The notes beneath the pieces were generated by a model. The model was not told the origin of the DNA and searched no databases. It saw only the letters and a list, made by a program, of their open reading frames with translations. This document shows positions 54,050-62,057 of a stretch of DNA of 64,000 nucleotides, piece after piece. A program made the position numbers and the translations under genes. The DNA is from Olsenella sp. oral taxon 807 (GTDB lineage: Bacteria; Actinomycetota; Coriobacteriia; Coriobacteriales; Atopobiaceae), in assembly GCF_001189515.2 (NCBI RefSeq), contig NZ_CP012069.2, forward strand, positions 2,108,001 through 2,172,000, given 5' to 3'. The first letter of the stretch is position 1. Every line of letters starts with the position of its first letter.

Positions 54050-55077
54050 TGGATGCCCATGAGGAGCTTGTCCTAAGGATCGCGACGCGGCAGCGCAAGC
54101 AACTGGGACTCTCGAGCGCAGGCTATGGCGAGCTGCTGATCGCGGTGCGCAATGATCCGAGGCACTTCGTGGACAGTCCCGAGGACGAGGCCATGGCGCT
54201 GATGGCCAAGGCGCTCAAGCAGTACAACGACTCGCGTGGAGGGGATGACCTCCTCGATGACGCGGAGTACATGCAGGCCCGCACCAGGCGCATGGCTCGC
54301 ATGCGTCGTGACTGCGCCGAGGCACTGGCGATCGATCGAAACTGCATCGATGCCCACCTATGCGACATCATCGCGAGCGACGCAGAGCCAGATGCCCTCC
54401 TCGACCTCCTACTGCCCCTCGAGGCGGATGCAGAGAGGCTTCTTGGACCCCACCTGCATGAGGCGAGCCGTCCCGCAGGCTCCGGCGTCGAGGCAGGACA
54501 CGTCGACGAGATCATCAGCGTCTCGGACGACCTTTGGAACGACGTCTTCGCTCGTCCGCTGCTGCGCGTGCGAGCAACGATGGCACGCGCCTACTTTGAC
54601 GCGGCCCGCTATCGGCTGGCCTGTGCCGAGGCCCTCGGCACCATAGACCTCTCTCCTTTGGACCTCCTAGGTGCCAGGCACACGGCTGCCCTCGCCTACG
54701 CGCGCCTTGAGGACGAGCAGGGGTTCGAGTCCCTGGACGCGCGCTTTGGTCGGCGTGGCAACGCATGGCAGAGCCTCGCCCGCATCATCCTGCTCTTCAA
54801 GCTGGGGCGGCCAGGCGCGGCCAAGCGTGCCTTGCATGGCTTTGACCAGCTTTGCGAGGGGGGCGTCTATGCCCTGCTCAGGCCCATCCTCATTGACACG
54901 TACATGCCCGACAGACCCGCTATCGCGCCGTATAGCTTCGAGGAGGCCACACTCGCCGTCCACGAGGCGGACCCCATTATCGTGGACGTTCCCGACCTCC
55001 TCGCATGGGTGGAGTCACAGGAGGACATGGCTGCCTCGGCCCTGCGCTTTGCCCGGCGCTCAGGCTTTGACTGGTAG
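54049..55077 (+). CDS. TPR-like helical protein B
   Basis: 342 residues, paralogous to the preceding gene: the same helical architecture, the shared ARHTAALAYARLEDEQGFESL segment against ADARFTAAIAYAKLEDEEGLLAL, and the same SEDELILAVSEA/SFEEATLAVHEAD element near the end. The first half also has EDEAMALMAKALKQYND. Starts one base inside the previous stop. Converges on the transketolase gene 48 bases away. No family recognised beyond TPR-like. Confidence 0.72.
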   Translation: MDAHEELVLRIATRQRKQLGLSSAGYGELLIAVRNDPRHFVDSPEDEAMALMAKALKQYNDSRGGDDLLDDAEYMQARTRRMARMRRDCAEALAIDRNCIDAHLCDIIASDAEPDALLDLLLPLEADAERLLGPHLHEASRPAGSGVEAGHVDEIISVSDDLWNDVFARPLLRVRATMARAYFDAARYRLACAEALGTIDLSPLDLLGARHTAALAYARLEDEQGFESLDARFGRRGNAWQSLARIILLFKLGRPGAAKRALHGFDQLCEGGVYALLRPILIDTYMPDRPAIAPYSFEEATLAVHEADPIIVDVPDLLAWVESQEDMAASALRFARRSGFDW

Positions 55078-55125
55078 GGCAAGACAAGGTCCTTGCACGA
55101 GGACGATCGCTCGTCAGAGGGTCGC

Positions 55126-56151
55126 CTACGTCAGGTTCTCCGCCTCGATCCTGCCTGCGATGGCCTCGACGATGCCGTGCGCATCGAGTCCGGCCCGGGC
55201 AAGGAGGGCGTCTCTCTCATCCGCCTCGAGGTAGCGATCCGGCATGCCGAGGCGCAGGAGAGGGACGCCTACGCCAAGGTCGCACAGATGCTCCGCGATG
55301 GCGGATCCGAGACCGCCGAGCACACTGTGCTCCTCGACGCTCACCACGAGCCCACACGACGCAACGCCGTCGAGCGCAGCTACGTCCAGTGGCTTTATCG
55401 TCGCCATTTCGATCAGCTCACAGGAGATCCCCCTCGCGGCGAGCAAGTCCACTGCCGCGAGCGCCTGCGCGCAGAGCGTCCCACACGCGACCACGCAGAC
55501 GCGTGACATCCTCCCTGTGGCAGCACCCGAACGTGCCGACCTCAGGGTCTGCGCCCGACCGATGACGCGCCCAACGCCGCAGGGATGGAGGTTGACTCCG
55601 CCGACATCGTTCATCCGCACGTAGGCGGGGCGGGGCCTCTCGGCAAGCTCCATGAGCACGGCCGCGAACTCGGCGTTGTCCGAGGGACATACGACCGTCA
55701 CACCCGGCACCTGGCGGGTGCAGCCTATATCCTCGAGCGCCATGTGGCTCGCACCTAGGACCGCAGAGTCACAACCACAGCTCACGCCCACGAGCGCCAC
55801 GGGCGAGGCCATGATGCCCAAATTGACGCGGAGCTGGTCAAGGACGCGCGAGGTGATGAAGATCGCATAGGATGGCGCGAACACGCAGAAGCCCTCGTTG
55901 GCCAGGGCCGCCGCAACCTCGACCTGGTTCTGCTCGGCTATGCCACACTGCACGAAGCCATCGGGTCTCAGCTCGCGCATGCGGTCGAGGTTGAGCCTGC
56001 GCCCATAGTCCGAGACGACGACGGTGAGGTCTGCATCCCTCTCGGCGATGCGACCCATGATTTCGCCAAAGACCTGCTTATGAGAGAGCGTGGCCAGGCG
56101 TGCAGCATCCGCCGCGCCAACCAAGAGCCCTCCGTCTGCCCCCTCCGCCAC
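55126..56151 (-). CDS. Transketolase, C-terminal subunit
   Basis: 341 residues with the pyrimidine-binding domain (LTVVVSDYGRR, FVQCGIAEQNQVEVAAALA with the TPP-activating Glu, FAPSYAIFITSRVLDQLR) and the C-terminal transketolase domain (VCVVACGTLCAQALAAVDLL, EMATIKPLD, VSVEEHSVLGGLGSAIAEHL). It pairs with the TPP-binding half encoded by the overlapping gene to form a split transketolase of the pentose phosphate type. GTG at 56151, immediately after an out-of-frame TAA, with GAGAGGGGGGG upstream. Overlaps the upstream gene by 74 bases. Confidence 0.9.
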   Translation of the reverse strand: MAEGADGGLLVGAADAARLATLSHKQVFGEIMGRIAERDADLTVVVSDYGRRLNLDRMRELRPDGFVQCGIAEQNQVEVAAALANEGFCVFAPSYAIFITSRVLDQLRVNLGIMASPVALVGVSCGCDSAVLGASHMALEDIGCTRQVPGVTVVCPSDNAEFAAVLMELAERPRPAYVRMNDVGGVNLHPCGVGRVIGRAQTLRSARSGAATGRMSRVCVVACGTLCAQALAAVDLLAARGISCELIEMATIKPLDVAALDGVASCGLVVSVEEHSVLGGLGSAIAEHLCDLGVGVPLLRLGMPDRYLEADERDALLARAGLDAHGIVEAIAGRIEAENLT

Positions 56152-57841
56152 TTACGCCCCCCCTCTCAAGCGCCGCAAACTCCCTGACGGCCTGCCTGTA
56201 GGTTTCCTCCGAGAGCGCGTTATCATGCCACGTGACGTTGTTCTCGGCAAACGAGAGACCCTTGCCCTTCACTGTGCGCGCGACGACAGCACGCGGCCGC
56301 TCGGAACGTACGGACAGCGCATCGACGAGTGCCAGCACGTCGTGGCCATCGACCTCTGCCACCTCGAAGCCAAACGAGGCAAACTTACGTTGGATGGGTC
56401 CGTTGTCAAAGACCTGGGAGGTAGGGCCGTCAAGCTGCATGCCATTGGCATCCACAATCACACAGAGGCTCGAGAGGCGCATGAAACCGGCAAGGCCGGC
56501 GGACTCCCAGACAGCGCCCTCGTCGCACTCGCCATCCCCCACGATACAGAAGACCCGCGAGTCCTTGTGCCGACGACGCAGCGCCAGTGCAAGGCCCGTC
56601 GCATAGCCAAGTCCCATCCCCAGGCTACCGCCCGACATCTCGATGCCACGCGTCGGGTCGCGGCGGGGGTGCTTAAAGAGGACCGCATCCGGACCGAAGA
56701 GGCCCTTGTCCAGGTCATCTTTGCTGATAAGGCCCGCCTTGAGCATCGCAGGATAGAGCGCCACCGAAGCGTGGGCCTTCGAGAGGACGAAGCGATCCCT
56801 TTCGTCCCACGGCGTCGCGTCCTTGCCTGTGCGCAAGATGCATCCAAAGAGGACCGAGCTGATCTCGGCAAGAGAGAGCGCACCGCCGATGTGGAAGGGG
56901 GAGCCCTGATAGCGGTGGGCGATCTCGATAACGCCACGGCGCACCTCGAGGGCCCCTCGTTCAAGACGGCGGCGAAGCGCCCTGCGCTCATCACGCACCC
57001 TATCAACGCTCGCCTCACGTGGCGTCTCGAGGTGGCCGGATGCGAGCTGATCCTGCAAGGACTCAGCCACGACCGACGTCCCGGGACGTAGCCACGTGAG
57101 GCTCCACTCTATGGTGGTTCCGTTATCAAGACGGATGTCCTGCTCAAGGACGAGTGTGGGATCACTCGACCCACAGGCGAGCAGCGCCGCGTGCTCCTCG
57201 CCTGCGGGACGCGACGAGTAGTGCACGGTCGAGTCACCAATGGCACAGCAAGAGCAGCGCTCGACGGCGTCAAAGAGCGATTCGCGCTCGAAGTCCGAGT
57301 CCTCAAGACCGGGACAGGCGGCGAGATTCGACCAGCTCTCCTGACAGACCATGGGGGCACCCGCGACGCTGCGAACCCGACGCATGAAGAGGGTCGGACT
57401 CCCCTGCCCTACGCCCAGGTGCGCAGCCACAGCCTGTGGGGCGCCCATCACCTCACGAGAGAGGACCCTGGTGCTAAAGTCCATGCCCCGCTCGCGCAGG
57501 AGCACCGCGAACGAGAGCGGGCTGCGTGTCGCGGGCCTGGGAATACCGCCTTCGGACACGAAGCTGCCGCTACCCTTCTTGGTGATGAGGTAACCCTCTT
57601 GCACCAACGTCTGGATCGCCCGACGGACCGTGCCGCGGCTCACGCCATAGCGCTCGCAGAGCTCGGCCTCAGAGGGGATGGCCTCTCCGTTGCGCCACGC
57701 GCGGGCATCTATCTTGTCTCGCAGGAGCATCTCGAGCTGCACGTACAGCGGACTCGCGAGCCTGTCCGAGAGCATGTCATCATCGCCCGCATCGGCACGA
57801 AGGGCGCCCGGCGTGGGGAAGTAGAGACCTTGACGTACCAT
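56078..57841 (-). CDS. GntR/UTRA regulator fused to transketolase N-terminal subunit
   Basis: 587 residues in one frame. Residues ~28-98 are a GntR winged helix (PLYVQLEMLLRDKI, EAIPSEAELCERYGVSRGTV, LVQEGYLITKKGSGSFV). Residues ~108-262 are a UTRA ligand-binding domain (FMRRVRSVAGAPMVCQESW, LVLEQDIRLDNGTTIEWSLT). After a ~25-residue helical linker, 295-555 is the TPP-binding half of transketolase: RYQGSPFHIGGALSLAEI, DRFVLSKAHAS, SGGSLGMGLGYATGLA, TPP motif GDGECDEG ... NG (435-467) and VKGKGLSFAENN. ATG at 57841 with GAGGGAGCGTC. It looks like a metabolic enzyme half that can bind its own promoter, listed at 57870. Confidence 0.9.
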   Translation of the reverse strand: MVRQGLYFPTPGALRADAGDDDMLSDRLASPLYVQLEMLLRDKIDARAWRNGEAIPSEAELCERYGVSRGTVRRAIQTLVQEGYLITKKGSGSFVSEGGIPRPATRSPLSFAVLLRERGMDFSTRVLSREVMGAPQAVAAHLGVGQGSPTLFMRRVRSVAGAPMVCQESWSNLAACPGLEDSDFERESLFDAVERCSCCAIGDSTVHYSSRPAGEEHAALLACGSSDPTLVLEQDIRLDNGTTIEWSLTWLRPGTSVVAESLQDQLASGHLETPREASVDRVRDERRALRRRLERGALEVRRGVIEIAHRYQGSPFHIGGALSLAEISSVLFGCILRTGKDATPWDERDRFVLSKAHASVALYPAMLKAGLISKDDLDKGLFGPDAVLFKHPRRDPTRGIEMSGGSLGMGLGYATGLALALRRRHKDSRVFCIVGDGECDEGAVWESAGLAGFMRLSSLCVIVDANGMQLDGPTSQVFDNGPIQRKFASFGFEVAEVDGHDVLALVDALSVRSERPRAVVARTVKGKGLSFAENNVTWHDNALSEETYRQAVREFAALERGGVSGGGGRRRALGWRGGCCTPGHALS

Positions 57842-57869
57842 GACGCTCCCTCAAAGTAGACATATTATG

Positions 57870-57879
57870 TACAGCTGTA
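57870..57879. promoter_or_regulatory. Operator-like palindrome ahead of the GntR-transketolase gene
   Basis: TACAGCTGTA is a perfect 10-base palindrome 29 bases upstream of the start, set between a possible -35 (TTGTTC) and an AT-rich -10 area (ATAATATG) on the minus strand. It is a plausible site for the GntR domain encoded just downstream. Confidence 0.5.
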
Positions 57880-58046
57880 GATGAACAACCCTTGGACATG
57901 ATAGGGCGACTGGCTAAGGAAAGCTGTGGCATTGTGGATATGGGGAGAAAGTACACAGTCGCCTAGGGTGGGGCGACTGGTGGTGATGGCATGCCCCTTT
58001 TGATGTGAGGGCAGACAGCGTACGCGTCTGATATACTGGCAGCTGC

Positions 58047-58118
58047 GTCCCCATCGTCTAGAGGTTAGGACATCGCCCTTTCAAGGCGACGACACGAGTT
58101 CGATTCTCGTTGGGGGCA
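58047..58118 (+). tRNA. tRNA-Glu (anticodon TTC)
   Basis: Acceptor GTCCCCA/TGGGGGC with A73, D-arm CGTCTAGAGGTTAGGACA, anticodon arm TCGCC-CTTTCAA-GGCGA (TTC), T-arm ACGAGTTCGATTCTCGT. A -10-like TATACT lies at 58032-58037. Confidence 0.95.
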
Positions 58119-58206
58119 CCTCTGTCTGGCGCGAGCGGTCCCGAGCTTCTCCTCGAGGGCCGCTTTTTTCGACTCCTCGGGGCTTTTCTGCCTCTTCGCG
58201 TCTCCT

Positions 58207-58296
58207 TAGTGCCCGGGAATCTGAGGGGCACTAACACGATGGCATGTGCCCAGTTGAGGACATTTCTTAGGTACCCCACAATCTGCGGGGCACTAT
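58207..58296. repeat. Interspersed unit shared with 24.54 kb
   Basis: TTAGTGCCCGGGAATCTGAG and GGGGCACTAA form one hairpin, then GCCCAGTTGAG (58248-58258) and a second hairpin-like CCCCACAATCTGCGGGGCAC. The 11-mer and the following CATTT..CCCC.CA..CTG.GGGG pattern recur at 24539-24590. Confidence 0.55.
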
Positions 58297-58377
58297 CGCG
58301 AGGGCGCGTGGCCGACCCGATGCCTCCGGTCTGGTGGTCCGGCCCGATGCATCCGGTCGGAGGTCTCACGTAGGTGG

Positions 58378-58459
58378 TAGGGGCGGTGGGACTCGAACCC
58401 ACAATCCTTTCGGCCGTGGATTTTAAGTCCACTGCGTATGCCAGTTCCGCCACGCCCCC
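58378..58459 (-). tRNA. tRNA-Leu (anticodon TAA)
   Basis: Class II tRNA, 82 bases: acceptor GGGGGCG/CGCCCCT (G1-U72 wobble) with A73, anticodon arm GTGGA-CTTAAAA-TCCAC (TAA), variable arm CGGCCGAAAGGATT, T-arm GTGGGTTCGAGTCCCAC. Reads TTA, a rare codon in such a GC-rich genome. Confidence 0.94.
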
Positions 58460-58606
58460 AGATAGCCGCAACCACGAGAAGCATAGCACGTCACGCTCAC
58501 TCGTGTGCCCTCACATCCCGCTCTCATGAGCGTCGCCACCGCACGGTCGGCAGCACTGCCGCGCGTCGGGCCGCAGCAGTGGCGGTTGGTGGCGCGCCTG
58601 TCCCGC

Positions 58607-59599
58607 TCACCTGCAGGGGACGCTTAGGGTCGGCTCCCAATCGAGGGGAGCCTCTGCCTTGGCAGCGGCCTGACCGGCACAGGTCGCTAGACCAAAGAGC
58701 AGGTCGCTCTCGCTCACCGTGAGAAGATCAAAGTGTGTCTGGGCCATGAGCTCACTGATGGCGATCGCACCCGCAAGGATCACGGGAGCACGCTTGGCCT
58801 GGATGCCGGGCAGCGCTGCCCTCTCCTCGACCGTAAGGGCGGCCAACTTCGCGACCATGGCGTCAACACGTTCGCGCGGGAGCACGCTACGATGTACCTG
58901 GGTGGCATCGTAGGGCTCAAGTTTCTTCTCGAGCGCGACAAGACTCGTGGCTGTACCGCCTGTCACGACAAGGAGCGCGGGTTTCTTCTCGAGTATGTGT
59001 TCCTTAGCGATGGCCACAGAGAAAGACTCACGCGCAAAGGAGCGCGCGGCCTCTATGTCGCGCCCAGAGGGTGGGTCCGACGCGGAGAGGAAGCGCTCGG
59101 TGATGCGCCTACACCCGACATCGGTCGAGCGCACGCACTCGAGCTCGAGCACACCCCCACCCATCATGCTACCGAGGGCAAGCTCGGTGGATCCGCCACC
59201 GTTGTCCGCAACCAGGATACGACTGCCCACAAAGTCTCGCGCGACGCCCAAGAAGGTGAGAGACCCCTCCACCTCACCGGAAATGACCTGCGGATCAAGG
59301 CCACGCCGGTACAGCTCAGCGAGTAGGTCTGAGGCGTTCGAGGCATCGCGAGCGGCAGAGGTGAGCGTGCAGCAGGTGTACGTAGCACCCGCATCCAAGG
59401 CGATCTGAATGTAGGCGTCAACACAGCCCATGACACGACCGCGCGCGTCGTCTGAGATGCGGCCCGAGGCAGAGAGACCCTCCCCCAAATCACAGATAGT
59501 CGAACGCTTGATCAGACGCAGCACCTGGGCGTCCTCGACGTCGGCCACGGCAAGACGTACCGTCACGGTTCCAATGTCAATACAGGCTACCCGTTCCAT
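58607..59599 (-). CDS. Ppx/GppA-family phosphatase
   Basis: 330 residues of the ASKHA fold. N-terminal phosphate 1 loop IDIGTVTVRLAVAD (where most members have DxGSNS), VISGEVEGSLTFLGVARDF, the second loop VADNGGGSTELALG and VVTGGTATSLVALE. Members hydrolyse polyphosphate or pppGpp; short versions like this lack the C-terminal HD domain. ATG at 59599 lies inside the end of the ftsB-like gene by 13 bases, so they are coupled. This ftsB-ppx linkage is usual in actinobacteria. Confidence 0.92.
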   Translation of the reverse strand: MERVACIDIGTVTVRLAVADVEDAQVLRLIKRSTICDLGEGLSASGRISDDARGRVMGCVDAYIQIALDAGATYTCCTLTSAARDASNASDLLAELYRRGLDPQVISGEVEGSLTFLGVARDFVGSRILVADNGGGSTELALGSMMGGGVLELECVRSTDVGCRRITERFLSASDPPSGRDIEAARSFARESFSVAIAKEHILEKKPALLVVTGGTATSLVALEKKLEPYDATQVHRSVLPRERVDAMVAKLAALTVEERAALPGIQAKRAPVILAGAIAISELMAQTHFDLLTVSESDLLFGLATCAGQAAAKAEAPLDWEPTLSVPCR

Positions 59600-60729
59600 G
59601 TAACCTCCGGGTCATAGAAAAACAGCCTATCGAGCGCCTTGATGTGCCAAGGCCTGTCATCAGGATAGACCCGTGGTGCGGAGGGGTCTTTTTGCGTAGT
59701 GGCAGACTGTGCCTCAACGATCGAGGGAGAGTCGGGATGATCGGGGTCCTTACCGATCTCGTCTGTCGACACGTAGCCGCGCTTGCGAGCCTCGTCCTCG
59801 ATGCCCTGCTTGGTCTGAAGGCGGTTGACGTCATGCGTGAGGCTCGCGTTCTCGTCACTGAGCTGATCGTACTTCACCTGGAGAACCTGACCCGTGCGCC
59901 TGGCAACATAGTAGTTGCGAACCGGGCTATAGAGTGCCACGGCGGCAACGAGAAGCATCGCAACAGTAGCGCAGAGTCTCGGATGGTGAAGCAGCCAGTC
60001 TTTTGCAGCGACACATCGCTCGCCCACACTCATGGTGGGCGCCGGAGTAGACTCGCGCTCGGTCCTGCGCCCCTTTGCGTGACCTCCCCCAGAATCGCTC
60101 CTACGATGCAGCAGCAGCGACAGGCGCCCGGGCTTGGTTGCGGCATGGGCCGAGCTGTCCTCCTGCGCGGGCTCAGAGGTGAGGGAAGCATCCGAAGGAG
60201 ATGTCTGCAATGATCCCTGACCCACGGACGACTTACCCTTACGCAGGCCAGCGAGCCTGCCAAAGAAGGTGCGCGTGGCAACCATCTTGTGGGCAGTATC
60301 AGACCCAGACCCCTGTCCCTTATTAGCATGCGGGGTATCCCGGGCAGCGGAAGCGGCGCCAACGCGCTGACTCTTCTCCTTCTTACTCTCCTTCTTACGA
60401 GCACAAGCGCGATCGGAGCCGCCAACACGGGAAAGTTCCTCTGCACTCACCGTCTTGAGCGGCTTGTTGTCTATCTTGCCCGTCTTCTTGCGACGCGTGC
60501 CACGCTGGGGCTTCCTTGTGCTAGCGGCAGCATCCTGGGTTCGCAGCGTCTCGCCCTTAGATGGCGTACCACACACCGCCTTGGTCCTCGCGGTCGTGCT
60601 GTCAGCCGCCTCCTCGTCGCTCACCTTGACCTGTAGCGCCGCATCGTCTGTCGCAGCCTTGGGACCCACCGCCGCAGGAACCCCCGACACTCCGGACGCA
60701 TCCGCTCTTAGCTGGTCGTCTACACTCAT
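59587..60729 (-). CDS. FtsB/DivIC-type septum protein with long cytoplasmic extension
   Basis: 380 residues. The C-terminal third is FtsB-like: a membrane helix (about 251-267, LCATVAMLLVAAVALY), a coiled coil (VKYDQLSDENASLTHDVNRL) and EDEARKRGYVSTDEIG. Such proteins join FtsL and FtsQ in the divisome. Ahead of the helix lie ~245 residues rich in Ala, Ser, Lys and Arg with no fold I recognise (KKESKKEKSQRVG, TRKPQRGTRRKKTGK), predicted inside the cell. An internal ATG at residue 233 would give a standard-sized protein but lacks a ribosome binding site. Confidence 0.82.
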   Translation of the reverse strand: MSVDDQLRADASGVSGVPAAVGPKAATDDAALQVKVSDEEAADSTTARTKAVCGTPSKGETLRTQDAAASTRKPQRGTRRKKTGKIDNKPLKTVSAEELSRVGGSDRACARKKESKKEKSQRVGAASAARDTPHANKGQGSGSDTAHKMVATRTFFGRLAGLRKGKSSVGQGSLQTSPSDASLTSEPAQEDSSAHAATKPGRLSLLLHRRSDSGGGHAKGRRTERESTPAPTMSVGERCVAAKDWLLHHPRLCATVAMLLVAAVALYSPVRNYYVARRTGQVLQVKYDQLSDENASLTHDVNRLQTKQGIEDEARKRGYVSTDEIGKDPDHPDSPSIVEAQSATTQKDPSAPRVYPDDRPWHIKALDRLFFYDPEVTWNG

Positions 60730-60950
60730 GTCACCCTGCTTCGTCTCATCATCATTAGGGCGGGGCGCCTTGCCGCCACATAGACGGGGACACCGACTGC
60801 TGTAAATATACCACAGGAAGGGCGGAAGACGAAAGGACGTATCGGCGAATTTCGCAAGCTCAGCAGAGCAGCGGCGTCACAGACCGAATCAACACGTTTT
60901 GCATCGACAATCGGCATGTTCCGCTTCTGCCGGCGCGTGACCTTAGCTCC

Positions 60951-61841
60951 TCACTCGGCCCGTTCCCTGGCCTTTGCCGCGTCCCACAGCTCGTTGAGCT
61001 CGGTGGTAGAGAGACCATCCATCTCACGCCCCTCCTCGCGACAACGTTTCTCCATGGCAGCCCAACGCCTGCGAAACTTGCGGTTGCTCGCGGCGAGGGC
61101 CTCTTCGGCATCGATGCCCTCCCAACGCGCGACGTTGACCAACGCGAACAGGATGTCACCAAACTCCTCGGAGGCAGCCTGGCTGCCGTGCTGCTCGTCT
61201 TCGAACTCCCTGCGCTCGCGCTCGACCTGATCCCACACGTCGGCAACGCCCGTCCAGTCGAAGCCCGCCTTTGCCGCTCGCTTCGAGAGCTTCTGGCATT
61301 GCATGAGCGCTGGCAGAGAGACGGGTACGCTGTCGAGCAACCCCGGCTCTCCTTCGTTTGCTGCGCCCGCCTGGGCCCTGCGCTCTTCCCGCTTCACACC
61401 GTCCCAGATATCGAGCACCTGGTCCACGGAGGTGGTGGGCCCAACGACCGTGGGATCCTTGAAGACGTGAGGGTGGCGGCGCACGAGCTTCTCGTTGAGG
61501 CCTTCGCACACCCCGTCGATATCGAACTCGCCGTCGTCTGCGGCGATCTGCGCATGCAGAAGCACCTGCTCGAGCACGTCACCCAGCTCCTCACGCAGGT
61601 GGGTGGCGTCATCTGCCTCTATGGCGTCAACCGCCTCGTAGGCCTCCTCGATCATGTTCCTCGTGATCGAGCGATGCGTCTGTGCCCTGTCCCAGGGACA
61701 GCCATCCGGCTGGCGCAGGCGCCAGATCGTGCGCACGAGCCGATCGAACTCGGGGTGCGCGGCAGGGGCACCCTCACGCTCGCGCGTCTTTGCATCAATC
61801 TCGTCGATCTTCCTTTGAGTCTCGCTGTCCTGTCTTGCCAC
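60951..61841 (-). CDS. mazG: Nucleoside triphosphate pyrophosphohydrolase MazG
   Basis: 296 residues with two MazG repeats. The first is LRQPDGCPWDRAQTHRSI, MIEEAYEAVDAIEA, REELGDVLEQVLLHA. The second is EREFEDEQHGSQAASEEFGDILFALVNVARW-like, with conserved Glu/Asp metal ligands. It cleaves NTPs to NMP and PPi, cleaning the pool or lowering ppGpp. I take the GTG at 61841, preceded by GAGGGGGAGACA. The frame is open to 61997, but that part runs through a palindromic repeat. Downstream of mfd, as in many actinobacteria. Confidence 0.93.
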   Translation of the reverse strand: MARQDSETQRKIDEIDAKTREREGAPAAHPEFDRLVRTIWRLRQPDGCPWDRAQTHRSITRNMIEEAYEAVDAIEADDATHLREELGDVLEQVLLHAQIAADDGEFDIDGVCEGLNEKLVRRHPHVFKDPTVVGPTTSVDQVLDIWDGVKREERRAQAGAANEGEPGLLDSVPVSLPALMQCQKLSKRAAKAGFDWTGVADVWDQVERERREFEDEQHGSQAASEEFGDILFALVNVARWEGIDAEEALAASNRKFRRRWAAMEKRCREEGREMDGLSTTELNELWDAAKARERAE

Positions 61842-61860
61842 TGTCTCCCCCTCATCTTGC

Positions 61861-62038
61861 GATGTGAGTGAATCACTCACATCGCAAAGCTGAAGTGAGT
61901 GATTTTTCCCGTCGAACATGCCGAGCCCCGAGAACCCAGAATCGCATATACGCAGCTCAGAGCCTTCCATAAAGAAACCTCGATGTGAGTGATCCACTCA
62001 CATCGCAAAGCTGAAGTGAGCGGATCACTCACATCGCG
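61861..62038. repeat. Palindromic repeat pair between mazG and mfd
   Basis: GATGTGAGTGAATCACTCACATC (in full 23 bases, 61861-61883) and a near-identical unit at 61982-62004, each followed by GCAAAGCTGAAGTGAG. A third half-unit GATCACTCACATCGCG ends at 62038. On the plus strand AATCACTCAC/GTGAGTGATT is followed by TTTT, a terminator-like arrangement. Confidence 0.75.
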
Positions 62039-62057
62039 CGCAGGCCGGACCCACACG

